Origin: a virus
Direction: 5' to 3' (one strand)
Virus record (IMG/VR): IMGVR_UViG_3300032086_002105
Span: 1-44,272 of that record
Length of the DNA: 44,272 bases
Under the pieces are notes generated by a model. It did not search any database. It was not told the origin of the DNA and worked only from the letters and a program-made list of their open reading frames with translations. The translations under genes and the position numbers were made by a program. Below, in pieces: positions 1 to 6,755 of this stretch; position 1 is the stretch's first letter, and every line of letters starts with the position of its first letter.

Positions 1-1271
1 AAATCTGCATTTCCTGAGTAATCACGAATGTTCATGGCACTAGCAGTATCAGTTGTCTGAATAGACATATAAGCTGATGAACCATCACCAATGATTAAAT
101 CTATTTTATCACTACCACCATCAAATAAAACATTGCTTCCGTATGCTTCAAAAGCTCTTGTTCTATTTCCAAAAGTACCCATGTCTACAGTACCCGAAAA
201 TACAGGACTTGCTAATGGAGCTTTAAGTGCAATACTATTTGTTACTGTTGTACTAAAGTTTGCATCATCACCTAGTGCAGCTGCAAGTTCATTTAGAGTA
301 TCTAATGTTGCTGGTGCTGAATCGGTAATCGCTGCAACTATAGTAGATTGTGTTGCATATCCGTTTGAAGAAAGATATGTTCCAACATCTGAATCAGTAT
401 ATTGAGTTATATTATTACTGAATGTTGTTCCTGTTAAAGTTAATCCAGTTCCAGCACTATATGTTGTATCAGTATTTGAAACTGTATTTGTTATTACTCC
501 AGTTGAACTGTCATATGATATTCCAGTTCCAGCACTTATTGCACTTCTAGCGTCTGAGTCTGCATACATTGTAGGTTCTGAGTAAGATATAACACCCGTT
601 GAACTATTATATGCAAGATTTCCACTAACACTTATTGCACTTCTAGCGTCCGAGTCTGCATACATGGTTGGTTCAGTATACGAAATGACACCAGTTGAAC
701 TATCATATGCAAGATTTCCACTAACACTTATTGCACTTCTAGCGTCTGAATCAGTATATCCTGCTGGGATATCACCGAATGATAAAACACCACTTCCATT
801 TGTTTTTAAAACTTGTCCGTTTGTTCCGTCTGAAGTAGGATAGGTGATAGAAGACCCTGTAAGGGCGTTGGTTGCAGTCAAAGTAGTTGCAGTTAAGTCA
901 CCCACCTGTAAGTCTGCAAGTGTATAACCTGTCCCACTAGTATTGACTGTAGTTGTAGGTTCTGCTTCTAATCCGTCAAATAATTTCCAAGTTGAGTCTG
1001 ATGCATCTCTAAAGAAACCAGTATACTCTGATACTCCGTCACCCAATCCGTCATCATAGTTTCCGTAAATACCAATATCTAAAGTGTCTGAAGATAAGTT
1101 TGCATTTGCAAGCTCCAACATTGAATCTTCCACTGAAGTTGTAGTGGAATTAACTGTTGTTTGGGTTCCGTTGACTGTTAGGTTGCCTGATACAGTGACG
1201 TTTCCGTCTACTTGTAAATCTGCATCGGTTTGTATACCTAAATCAGCACTGAATTTCGAATTAGTTGCCAT
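1..1271 (-). CDS. Tail fibre-like structural protein (partial, 3' end outside window)
   Basis: The frame is open from the ATG at 1271 to the left edge of the window, giving 423 codons with no stop. The N-terminus reads MATNSKFSADLG and soon meets a module of the type GNLTVNGTQTTVNSTTTSV, also present in the 521-residue protein at 2952-4517. Further on come a short motif PTSDGTNGQVLKTNGSG, shared in variant form with two neighbours, and a 32-residue repeat (DARSAISVSGNLAYDSSTGV) in about three copies. Such Gly/Ser/Thr-rich beta repeats are typical of trimeric phage fibres and virion decoration proteins. A CATAAATA late promoter motif lies 28 bases upstream and a terminator separates the gene from the one before it, so it is probably its own late transcription unit. 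Receptor specificity cannot be read from sequence. Confidence 0.8.
   Translation of the reverse strand, partial: MATNSKFSADLGIQTDADLQVDGNVTVSGNLTVNGTQTTVNSTTTSVEDSMLELANANLSSDTLDIGIYGNYDDGLGDGVSEYTGFFRDASDSTWKLFDGLEAEPTTTVNTSGTGYTLADLQVGDLTATTLTATNALTGSSITYPTSDGTNGQVLKTNGSGVLSFGDIPAGYTDSDARSAISVSGNLAYDSSTGVISYTEPTMYADSDARSAISVSGNLAYNSSTGVISYSEPTMYADSDARSAISAGTGISYDSSTGVITNTVSNTDTTYSAGTGLTLTGTTFSNNITQYTDSDVGTYLSSNGYATQSTIVAAITDSAPATLDTLNELAAALGDDANFSTTVTNSIALKAPLASPVFSGTVDMGTFGNRTRAFEAYGSNVLFDGGSDKIDLIIGDGSSAYMSIQTTDTASAMNIRDYSGNAD
493..780 (-). repeat. 96-bp tandem coding repeat in fibre gene
   Basis: The string GCACTTCTAGCGTC starts at 541, 637 and 733, each exactly 96 bp apart, and the flanking sequence is also repeated with scattered substitutions. 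The unit encodes 32 residues of the fibre protein (core DSDARSAISVSGNLAYDSS). A variant of the same unit (YADSDARAAVSGG) is found once in the 408-residue protein at 6756-7982. The repeat is in frame, so gain or loss of units would lengthen or shorten the fibre without breaking it. Confidence 0.85.
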
Positions 1272-1299
1272 AAAATACTCATTTATATTTGTCTAAATC

Positions 1300-1307
1300 T
1301 ATTTATG
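1300..1307 (-). promoter_or_regulatory. T4-type late promoter motif CATAAATA
   Basis: CATAAATA on the minus strand lies between the terminator at 1322-1350 and the fibre start at 1271. With T4 spacing, transcription would begin about 6 nt downstream, near 1294, leaving a leader of about 23 nt. The position immediately after a terminator supports a real promoter. One mismatch to TATAAATA lowers confidence. Confidence 0.5.
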
Positions 1308-1321
1308 GTTTTTTTCAAGCC

Positions 1322-1350
1322 AAAAAAAAGGGGAACCGAAGTTCCCCTAA
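1322..1350 (-). terminator. Rho-independent terminator with UUCG tetraloop
   Basis: Read on the minus strand the RNA forms a 7-bp stem GGGGAAC / GUUCCCC closed by a UUCG loop with the stabilising C-G closing pair, followed directly by a run of eight or more U. It sits 22 nt after the stop of the 136-residue structural gene. This is the clearest intrinsic terminator in the window and ends the leftward structural transcript before the fibre gene. Confidence 0.93.
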
Positions 1351-1371
1351 AAAGATTTTCTTTTATTAGAT

Positions 1372-1782
1372 TTAAGCGTCTACCACTGTTCTATCAAATT
1401 TAACGATTGTGCTATTTGCACTCGCAGGTGTTATTAACAACCTTACATTATCACCACTAATATCTGCATCAAAAGTTGCAAGATTGGTGTCTTTCAACGT
1501 TCCATATGAAGTCATAGTTACTGTAGAACCATCGTGAACTAACATAATTTCGGTTGAGTGGAAGTTTGTTCCCTCGTCCATTGCAATAACGTATCTTGCA
1601 GCTCTATACGATGCGTGAGCAAATGTATCGAGTGCAACTTCTGTTGTTGCAGTATATGTTGTTCCACCAGTCTGTTTATTCTTAGACTGTATGGCTTTAG
1701 TTGTGACTATTTCATCATTCGCAACATCAAAAGTGATAGCACGGATTAACTCAGCAATTTTAAAAGCATTTGTTTTAGCCAT
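1372..1782 (-). CDS. Small virion structural protein with one copy of a repeated beta domain
   Basis: This 136-residue protein has a C-terminal part (DGSTVTMTSYGTLKDTNLAT and RLLITPASANST) that matches the two tandem domains of the next gene upstream (1795-2916), whose copies read NDGS...FTNASL and RLLITPANTNT. It is therefore a single-domain relative of its neighbour. The ATG at 1782 has a good ribosome binding site (AAGGAG). It lies 12 nt after the neighbour's stop and just before a strong terminator, so it is the last gene of the leftward structural operon. The role, decoration or fibre accessory, is inferred from context; no enzymatic motif is seen. Confidence 0.75.
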   Translation of the reverse strand: MAKTNAFKIAELIRAITFDVANDEIVTTKAIQSKNKQTGGTTYTATTEVALDTFAHASYRAARYVIAMDEGTNFHSTEIMLVHDGSTVTMTSYGTLKDTNLATFDADISGDNVRLLITPASANSTIVKFDRTVVDA

Positions 1783-1794
1783 TTTCTATTCTCC

Positions 1795-2916
1795 TTACAA
1801 TGTTGTTTTCTTAACTGAAACAGTTGTGTTAGTATTCGCAGGTGTAATCAGAAGTCTCTGTGAGCTTCCTGATACGTCTGCACTTAATGTAAACAATGAT
1901 GCATTTGTGTATACGTCTCCAAATTGGACGAAGTATGCGTCTGAACCATCGTTAGTTAATGTCACCTCTGCAAAATGTGAACCCGCACTCGCATGAGTTG
2001 CGACTAATTCAAATTTAACTCCCTTAATTCCTGTTGAAACACTAGACAACACTTGGTCTGCTGTAGTAGCAGAGAATGTTGTAGAATTTCCAGCAGCTGG
2101 AAGTTTAATATATGAACTGGATACACTTGTATTAGTATTTGCTGGAGTAATTAACAATCTCATGTCACCACCACTGATATCAGTAGAAAGTGAGAACAGA
2201 CTTGCATTCGTAAATGTGTCTGCAAATTGTGAGATATAAGAATTACTTCCGTCATTTACTAAAACGACTTCTGCAAAGTGATTACCCGCACTTGCGTGGG
2301 TTGCAACTAGATTGATTTTCACCGCTCTATTTGCAAGTGGAACTGACAATAACACTTGGTTTGAATCTGTTGTTGTCAAATCTGAACTTCCTGTGGAAGC
2401 AGAACTTGACGCAGAACCAGGCGTTCTAACTACTAATACGTCACCACTTACAGCATTTGCTTGTAATGTGATTGTTGAAGTGTTAGTTGTTGCATAGTCA
2501 GCACCCCCATCTACTAATAAGACACCGTTCAAGAATACTTGTTCGTCACCAATTGAATAGGACAATGTTTGTCCGTCATCATCTGTTCCTGAGAACACTG
2601 TTTGGTTAGAAGTAACAGTAAAAGTGTATAGGTTATCTCCTGCTGACGCGGAGTCTGCAAAAGAAAGTGAACCACTTCCGTCTGTTTGTAATACTTGTCC
2701 TGATGTTCCATCACTAGTTGGGAAAGTTATAGCATCATTAATTGTCAAAGAGGCTGGGATTGACCCTACCTCTACAACGGCAGCCGAACCATCATTCTTC
2801 TCAGTATAAACCCTACCGTGGTAAGTGTTTAGTGCTAATTCACCGACTACTAAATCACTAGTAGTAGGGACTGCATTCTGAGTAGAACTCTTTTTAAATG
2901 TAATTACAGTTGCCAT
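1795..2916 (-). CDS. Modular virion structural protein with tandem ~85-residue domains
   Basis: The 373 residues divide into modules. Residues 1-50 (MATVITFKKSS...LVVGELALN) are an attachment-type N-terminus also seen at the start of the 521-residue protein. A short PTSDGTSGQVLQTDGSG motif follows. Residues about 95-165 form a beta domain (NQTVFSGTDDDGQTLSY, then VFLNGVLL) shared with the proteins at 6756-7982 and 16449-20231. Residues about 185-373 are two copies of a domain with VATHASAG, NDGS, TNASL and RLLITPANTNT. The ATG is preceded by AGGAG. The architecture is that of a phage tail or capsid appendage protein; the precise location in the virion is unknown. Confidence 0.8.
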   Translation of the reverse strand: MATVITFKKSSTQNAVPTTSDLVVGELALNTYHGRVYTEKNDGSAAVVEVGSIPASLTINDAITFPTSDGTSGQVLQTDGSGSLSFADSASAGDNLYTFTVTSNQTVFSGTDDDGQTLSYSIGDEQVFLNGVLLVDGGADYATTNTSTITLQANAVSGDVLVVRTPGSASSSASTGSSDLTTTDSNQVLLSVPLANRAVKINLVATHASAGNHFAEVVLVNDGSNSYISQFADTFTNASLFSLSTDISGGDMRLLITPANTNTSVSSSYIKLPAAGNSTTFSATTADQVLSSVSTGIKGVKFELVATHASAGSHFAEVTLTNDGSDAYFVQFGDVYTNASLFTLSADVSGSSQRLLITPANTNTTVSVKKTTL

Positions 2917-2951
2917 TTGACTCTCCTATTGATTGATTGATTTAACTATTA

Positions 2952-4517
2952 TTAAAATGTTCCACCATCAATAGCTGTAATTGCAACGTCACCTGAAGTG
3001 AGTGTAAAATTACTTGAGTCGAATGAAGCTATACCTTTACTTGAAGTAGTTGCATCGTTGATAGCAACATCACCACTAGTCACTGTGTAGTAAGAAGCAG
3101 AGAATGAAGCAATACCTTTGTTTGCATCTGTTGCGTCTTCAGCAGAAAGTGTTATACTTCCGTCAGCGTTTGTGACATCAAGTCCTTCACCAGCAGTTAA
3201 AGTTGCAAGTTCCATGTCTCCATTAGAACCATTACCAATTAAGACTTGTCCAGCTGTTGGAGCTGCACCGTCTACTGAAGTAATAGAACCTGTAAGAGCT
3301 AAACCACCAAATTTAACATTACCAGCTGTACCCGAGAATGTTGAAGATGAATCAGTTGCATCAGGTATAAATGTAAATGCAGCGTCTGTATCATCGTAAC
3401 CGAAGAAACCTACTTTTGCACCACCTGAGTTATACTTAAATTTCAAACCTCTATCAAGGTTATCGTCTGAAGCATCATCACCGATTTCAAATACTGGGTC
3501 AGCAACTGATGTAGTTGTTGAGTTTACAGTTGTAGTAGTTCCGTTAACTGTTAAGTTTCCAGTTACAACAACGTTTCCTGAAGCAGTCATTGTTGTTGCA
3601 GTGATGTCATCTGAGTTTAAGACACCTGAAACTGTCAAGTCATTTGTAACTGTTAAATCGTTTCCGATTGTTACGTTACTAGGTAAACCTACTGTTAAAG
3701 TTTGTCCTGAAGCAGAAGTTTCGATTTCGTTAGTTGTTCCAGCAATCGTTAATGATTGTGAATCTAAATCGACTGAACCACTGTTGGAACCGTCTGAGAA
3801 ATCTAAGTCTTCTAAAGTTGCAGTTGCTTGGATTTTATCCAAGATAGCTGCAGATGTCATTAATGATACGTCATCATCAGAGAAAGTTTCCCCTGAAGTT
3901 TGGACTACCGCACCATCTAACATTGCGAATTCAACAGTTCCAGCACCTATTACAGTGACACCTGATGAGTTCATTGTTACATCACCACTCATTGATACGT
4001 TGTCAAATGAATCAGTTCCGTCATGGACAAGTATTTGTCCTGTTGAAGGAGTATTGATATCAGTATCCGACGCACCTGCTAATGAAGATGTTGTTGAGAC
4101 AAAAGATAGGTTTCCTGAACCGTCTGTTGCCATAACTTGGTTTGCACTACCGTCTGTTGAAGGTAATACGAAAGCTAAGTCTGCTGCTAATGAATCGGGA
4201 GCTTTCAAAGCAACGGAATGTACACCGTTGTCTGAATCTTCCATTAACTTTAATGAACCACCTGAAGTGGAACCATTACCGACTTTTAAGTCAGCAGGGG
4301 TTGCAGAAGTTCCAGCCAATATATCCGTATAATACTTACCACCGATGGCTTGTATTAAAGGAGTTGAATTGTCTGAATCTACTGATTCAATAAAGAGTTT
4401 TGCACTAGCACCTGAATTCGCTCTATCCTGTACATACGCTAATTCACCTTCCGATAAGTCTGAGACTGTTGGAGCTGAAAGGCCTGTACTTCTTTTGATT
4501 TGAATTACTGTTGCCAT
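2952..4517 (-). CDS. Tail fibre-like structural protein, 521 residues
   Basis: The N-terminus (MATVIQIKRSTGLSAPTVSD, GELAYVQD) is the common attachment module of marine phage fibres. The body is low in charge and rich in Ser, Thr, Gly and Asp, with repeats such as IGNDLTVTNDLTVSG and GNLTVNGTTTTVNSTTTSV; the latter is shared with the leftmost fibre. Near the C-terminus two copies of KGIASF(S/D)...YYTV/FTLTSGDVAI occur, and the protein ends in DGGTF, the same five residues that end the 80-residue protein at 4673-4915. No chaperone or peptidase domain is visible. The 155-bp gap upstream holds three stem-loops, so its expression may be uncoupled from the preceding genes. Confidence 0.8.
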   Translation of the reverse strand: MATVIQIKRSTGLSAPTVSDLSEGELAYVQDRANSGASAKLFIESVDSDNSTPLIQAIGGKYYTDILAGTSATPADLKVGNGSTSGGSLKLMEDSDNGVHSVALKAPDSLAADLAFVLPSTDGSANQVMATDGSGNLSFVSTTSSLAGASDTDINTPSTGQILVHDGTDSFDNVSMSGDVTMNSSGVTVIGAGTVEFAMLDGAVVQTSGETFSDDDVSLMTSAAILDKIQATATLEDLDFSDGSNSGSVDLDSQSLTIAGTTNEIETSASGQTLTVGLPSNVTIGNDLTVTNDLTVSGVLNSDDITATTMTASGNVVVTGNLTVNGTTTTVNSTTTSVADPVFEIGDDASDDNLDRGLKFKYNSGGAKVGFFGYDDTDAAFTFIPDATDSSSTFSGTAGNVKFGGLALTGSITSVDGAAPTAGQVLIGNGSNGDMELATLTAGEGLDVTNADGSITLSAEDATDANKGIASFSASYYTVTSGDVAINDATTSSKGIASFDSSNFTLTSGDVAITAIDGGTF

Positions 4518-4563
4518 TTTTATATTTTCCTATTATAGTTTTAGTAAAAATTAATTAATTAAT

Positions 4564-4645
4564 TCTCGTTCACTATCCCGAGAGACTCATAATATATTAA
4601 ACTATCCTCTCACTATGAGGGTCGATACCTTCACTGGTCGGTATC
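4564..4645 (-). promoter_or_regulatory. Array of three stem-loops with a shared AGTGA loop
   Basis: In minus-strand RNA three hairpins follow each other in the 155-bp gap 4518-4672. The first (4645-4624) is GATACC / GGTATC with loop GACCAGTGAA. The second (4620-4606) is CCTC / GAGG with loop ATAGTGA. The third (4583-4564) is TCTCG / CGAGA with loop GGATAGTGAA. Stems differ while the loop motif is kept. No U-tract follows any of them, so they are not ordinary terminators. The rest of the gap is AT-rich, with ATTAATTAATTAATT and a TATAAT-like word about 20 bases before the next ATG. Confidence 0.65.
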
Positions 4646-4672
4646 CTTGATTTTTGTCTTTTATTTAGTGTT

Positions 4673-4915
4673 TTAAAACGTTCCACCGTCTAAAATAGTG
4701 GTTGTTGTCCATTTATCTGTTGTTGCATCATAAGATAAAAGTCCGTCATCTGTTTCTGTTGCATCTACGTCTGATAATTCGTTGATTGATTTAGCAGATA
4801 GATTTACGTTTGAAGATGAATTACCAATTGCAACTTGTTTTGCACGAATATTACCCTGTCCTTGGACTTTACCTCCAATCGTTGCAACTCTACTTAATGT
4901 TCCTTTAATTGCCAT
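4673..4915 (-). CDS. Small structural protein, 80 residues, DGGTF C-terminus
   Basis: The protein starts MAIKGTLSRVATIGGKVQGQ and contains SINELSDVDA...DGLLSYDATTDKWTTT, a phrase that in many phage fibres marks the shaft (compare SNGQILTWDNANQYWEP at 6756-7982). It ends in ILDGGTF, like the larger fibre protein downstream, although the codons differ. The start is supported by GAGG eight bases before the ATG, 4 nt after the previous stop. It is probably a short virion or fibre-associated protein; function is not established. Confidence 0.65.
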   Translation of the reverse strand: MAIKGTLSRVATIGGKVQGQGNIRAKQVAIGNSSSNVNLSAKSINELSDVDATETDDGLLSYDATTDKWTTTTILDGGTF

Positions 4916-4919
4916 ATGA

Positions 4920-5252
4920 TTACCTCGTTACGCCTGGGGTGACAATCGCTTGACCTTCTACCACACGAGTAGTCTGTCCACCACTACTTGTCACATTTAA
5001 ATCGTAAACATATCTACCCGACTCCAATGCAGTTGTTTGAGTATCACTTAAAGTTAATGTAACTTGACCTGTTGCTTCTGAAATGGAAGTTCCAAAGGTA
5101 GCACTAACAGTAGAAGAACCATAAGTCTTTCTAATTTGTGCAGAGGCAGTGTAACCACTCATGTTTAAAACCCCACCACTAGTATCAGTCACATCTACAG
5201 TAATACTGAAATCTGTTCCTTGGTCGATGAATATGTTTGCAATAATAGCCAT
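4920..5252 (-). CDS. Small beta-rich virion protein, 110 residues
   Basis: Sequence phrases such as IDQGTDFSITVDVTD, GYTASAQIRKTYGSS, GQVTLTLSDTQTT and GRYVYDLNVTSSGG indicate an immunoglobulin-like beta sandwich of about 100 residues ending TPGVTR. Proteins of this form are common among the baseplate and fibre genes of T4-like marine phages. There is no Shine-Dalgarno sequence before the ATG; instead TATAAATA lies exactly 5 nt upstream, so a late transcript would start at the initiation codon. Function beyond virion structure is unknown. Confidence 0.7.
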   Translation of the reverse strand: MAIIANIFIDQGTDFSITVDVTDTSGGVLNMSGYTASAQIRKTYGSSTVSATFGTSISEATGQVTLTLSDTQTTALESGRYVYDLNVTSSGGQTTRVVEGQAIVTPGVTR

Positions 5253-5257
5253 ATAAC

Positions 5258-5265
5258 TATTTATA
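5258..5265 (-). promoter_or_regulatory. Late promoter TATAAATA, 5 nt before an ATG
   Basis: A perfect T4 late promoter word lies in the 18-bp gap between the repeat protein (5271-6746) and the 110-residue gene. The spacing TATAAATA-GTTAT-ATG places the expected +1 on the A of the start codon, since T4 late transcripts start about 6 nt after the last A. The same arrangement is found before gp25 at 23067-23074. Confidence 0.65.
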
Positions 5266-5270
5266 CAAAA

Positions 5271-6746
5271 TTATACTTGAGTGTTTGAAGGATTTTTAGA
5301 GAATCTTGCAGCGGGGACTGTTTGGTGTATTTTCTCGGGTGTAGAGTTTTCATTTGTATAAATCTCTTGAACCTTTCTTACAGTTCCACCGTCATTCAAA
5401 TAAACTCCCTTCACTTTGGCAACTGGGCCGATACTTCTAGTTGTTGTATATGGTGTCTGATATATGTATGGTGACCTATGTTGATAATTTACTTGGTAAG
5501 GTGTCTGATAAATGTTAGGTTGTCTTGCAACATTTTGTGTACTTGTTTGTGCATTCACTGGGTTTCTATATGTGAATGGTGACCTAGTCTGATAAATTAT
5601 AGGTTGTCTAGCGTTTGCAATGTATGGATTTGATTCTTGTGCATTAACAGTTTTTTGAGCAGTTGTTTGTGAACTTACATTTGCAATCGGTGTTTGATTA
5701 TTAAGAGGCTGTCTATGTTGATAAGTAAACGGTTGTCTATGTTGATAGATTACTGGTTGTCTTACAGGTTGCTGATATTGATAGATTAATGGTTGTCGTG
5801 CATTTCTAATATTAGGTTCTTGACCTTGTGCAGTTGCAATAGGTGTTGTAAACGGACTCTGAAACGTAAATGGTTGTTGTGCATTTACAGGATTCGAGGA
5901 ACGATATATTGTATAAGGTTGTTGTGTAGCTGGTGCAATATATGGATACGGTATATTTAATCTAACATTCTCACCGAGATAGATATATGGGAGCTGATAG
6001 AAACCAGTCGCGGCACCACCTGCTACTGGTGTTCTAGCGGGTTGTAAATACCCTTGTGCAATCACTGGAGTTCTAGCTTCTGTAAACCATTGTTTACTTC
6101 CAGTAACGTCATAACCGTCACCCTGAGGCCCTTGATAAAAATCTATTTCTTCGGGGTCAGCAAATTTTGCTTGTTGTATTTGATACCAATAGATAAATGG
6201 TGAACGTGCAAACCCAACCTGTTGATAAGAAACTGGGCCGACATTCTGATACGTGAATGGATTTCTAGCATCCACAGGTTGTCTAGCAGGTTGCTGATAC
6301 GAGTAAGGAAATGGAGACCTGTATTGGTATGTAAATGGACTTTGTTTACTTACATTTGAAATAGGTGTTGTAAATGGACTTTGTTTACTTACATTTGCTT
6401 GATTAGTTTGTCCATTAGCAATATAAGGACTTTGTGTCGTACTTGGTTGTCTATATGAATAAATTGCTGGGTGTTGATAAGTCACCTGATATGTAAAAGG
6501 TGACTGACTTTGTGCTTGATATGTAAATGGAGTTTGTTTGTTTACATTAGTTAAAGGTTGTTGTCCAGCAACTGGCGACCTATAAGTTGAAGGTGTTTGA
6601 CTCGGACTTCTATATGAGGTCTGAGAACTCGCAGGAGTTCGTTTTACTATCTGTTTCGTTTCATTAGACTGAGCAGAAGCAGGTGTTTGACCTTGATACG
6701 GTTGTTGTATCGTTGACCCTATATTAATGTATATTTCGTCTGACAT
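5271..6746 (-). CDS. Gln/Tyr/Pro-rich low-complexity repeat protein, probable virion component
   Basis: Most of the 491 residues are short degenerate repeats of the form (Q/R)-(S/Q)-P-(F/I)-(T/I)-Y-Q, for example KQSPFTYQ, RQPVIYQHRQPFTYQHR and RSPFTYRNPVNAQ. The repeats occupy about residues 40-195 and 265-450, separated by a less repetitive part (DPEEIDFYQGPQGDGYD). Acidic residues are rare in the repeats while Tyr, Gln, Arg and Pro dominate, so the region is probably disordered and adhesive. Residues about 445-480 (VKGVYLNDGGTVRKVQEIY) look like the short beta repeat of minor tail proteins and may anchor it. The ATG at 6746 has GAGATGA upstream. It lies between fibre genes and shares their strand. 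Function is unknown. Confidence 0.75.
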   Translation of the reverse strand: MSDEIYINIGSTIQQPYQGQTPASAQSNETKQIVKRTPASSQTSYRSPSQTPSTYRSPVAGQQPLTNVNKQTPFTYQAQSQSPFTYQVTYQHPAIYSYRQPSTTQSPYIANGQTNQANVSKQSPFTTPISNVSKQSPFTYQYRSPFPYSYQQPARQPVDARNPFTYQNVGPVSYQQVGFARSPFIYWYQIQQAKFADPEEIDFYQGPQGDGYDVTGSKQWFTEARTPVIAQGYLQPARTPVAGGAATGFYQLPYIYLGENVRLNIPYPYIAPATQQPYTIYRSSNPVNAQQPFTFQSPFTTPIATAQGQEPNIRNARQPLIYQYQQPVRQPVIYQHRQPFTYQHRQPLNNQTPIANVSSQTTAQKTVNAQESNPYIANARQPIIYQTRSPFTYRNPVNAQTSTQNVARQPNIYQTPYQVNYQHRSPYIYQTPYTTTRSIGPVAKVKGVYLNDGGTVRKVQEIYTNENSTPEKIHQTVPAARFSKNPSNTQV

Positions 6747-6755
6747 TTCATCTCA

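Noticed and set aside
3601-4332. 243-residue plus-strand open frame
   Set aside because: It is antisense to the 521-residue fibre gene in a region with biased codons; there is no ribosome binding site and the fibre frame explains the sequence.
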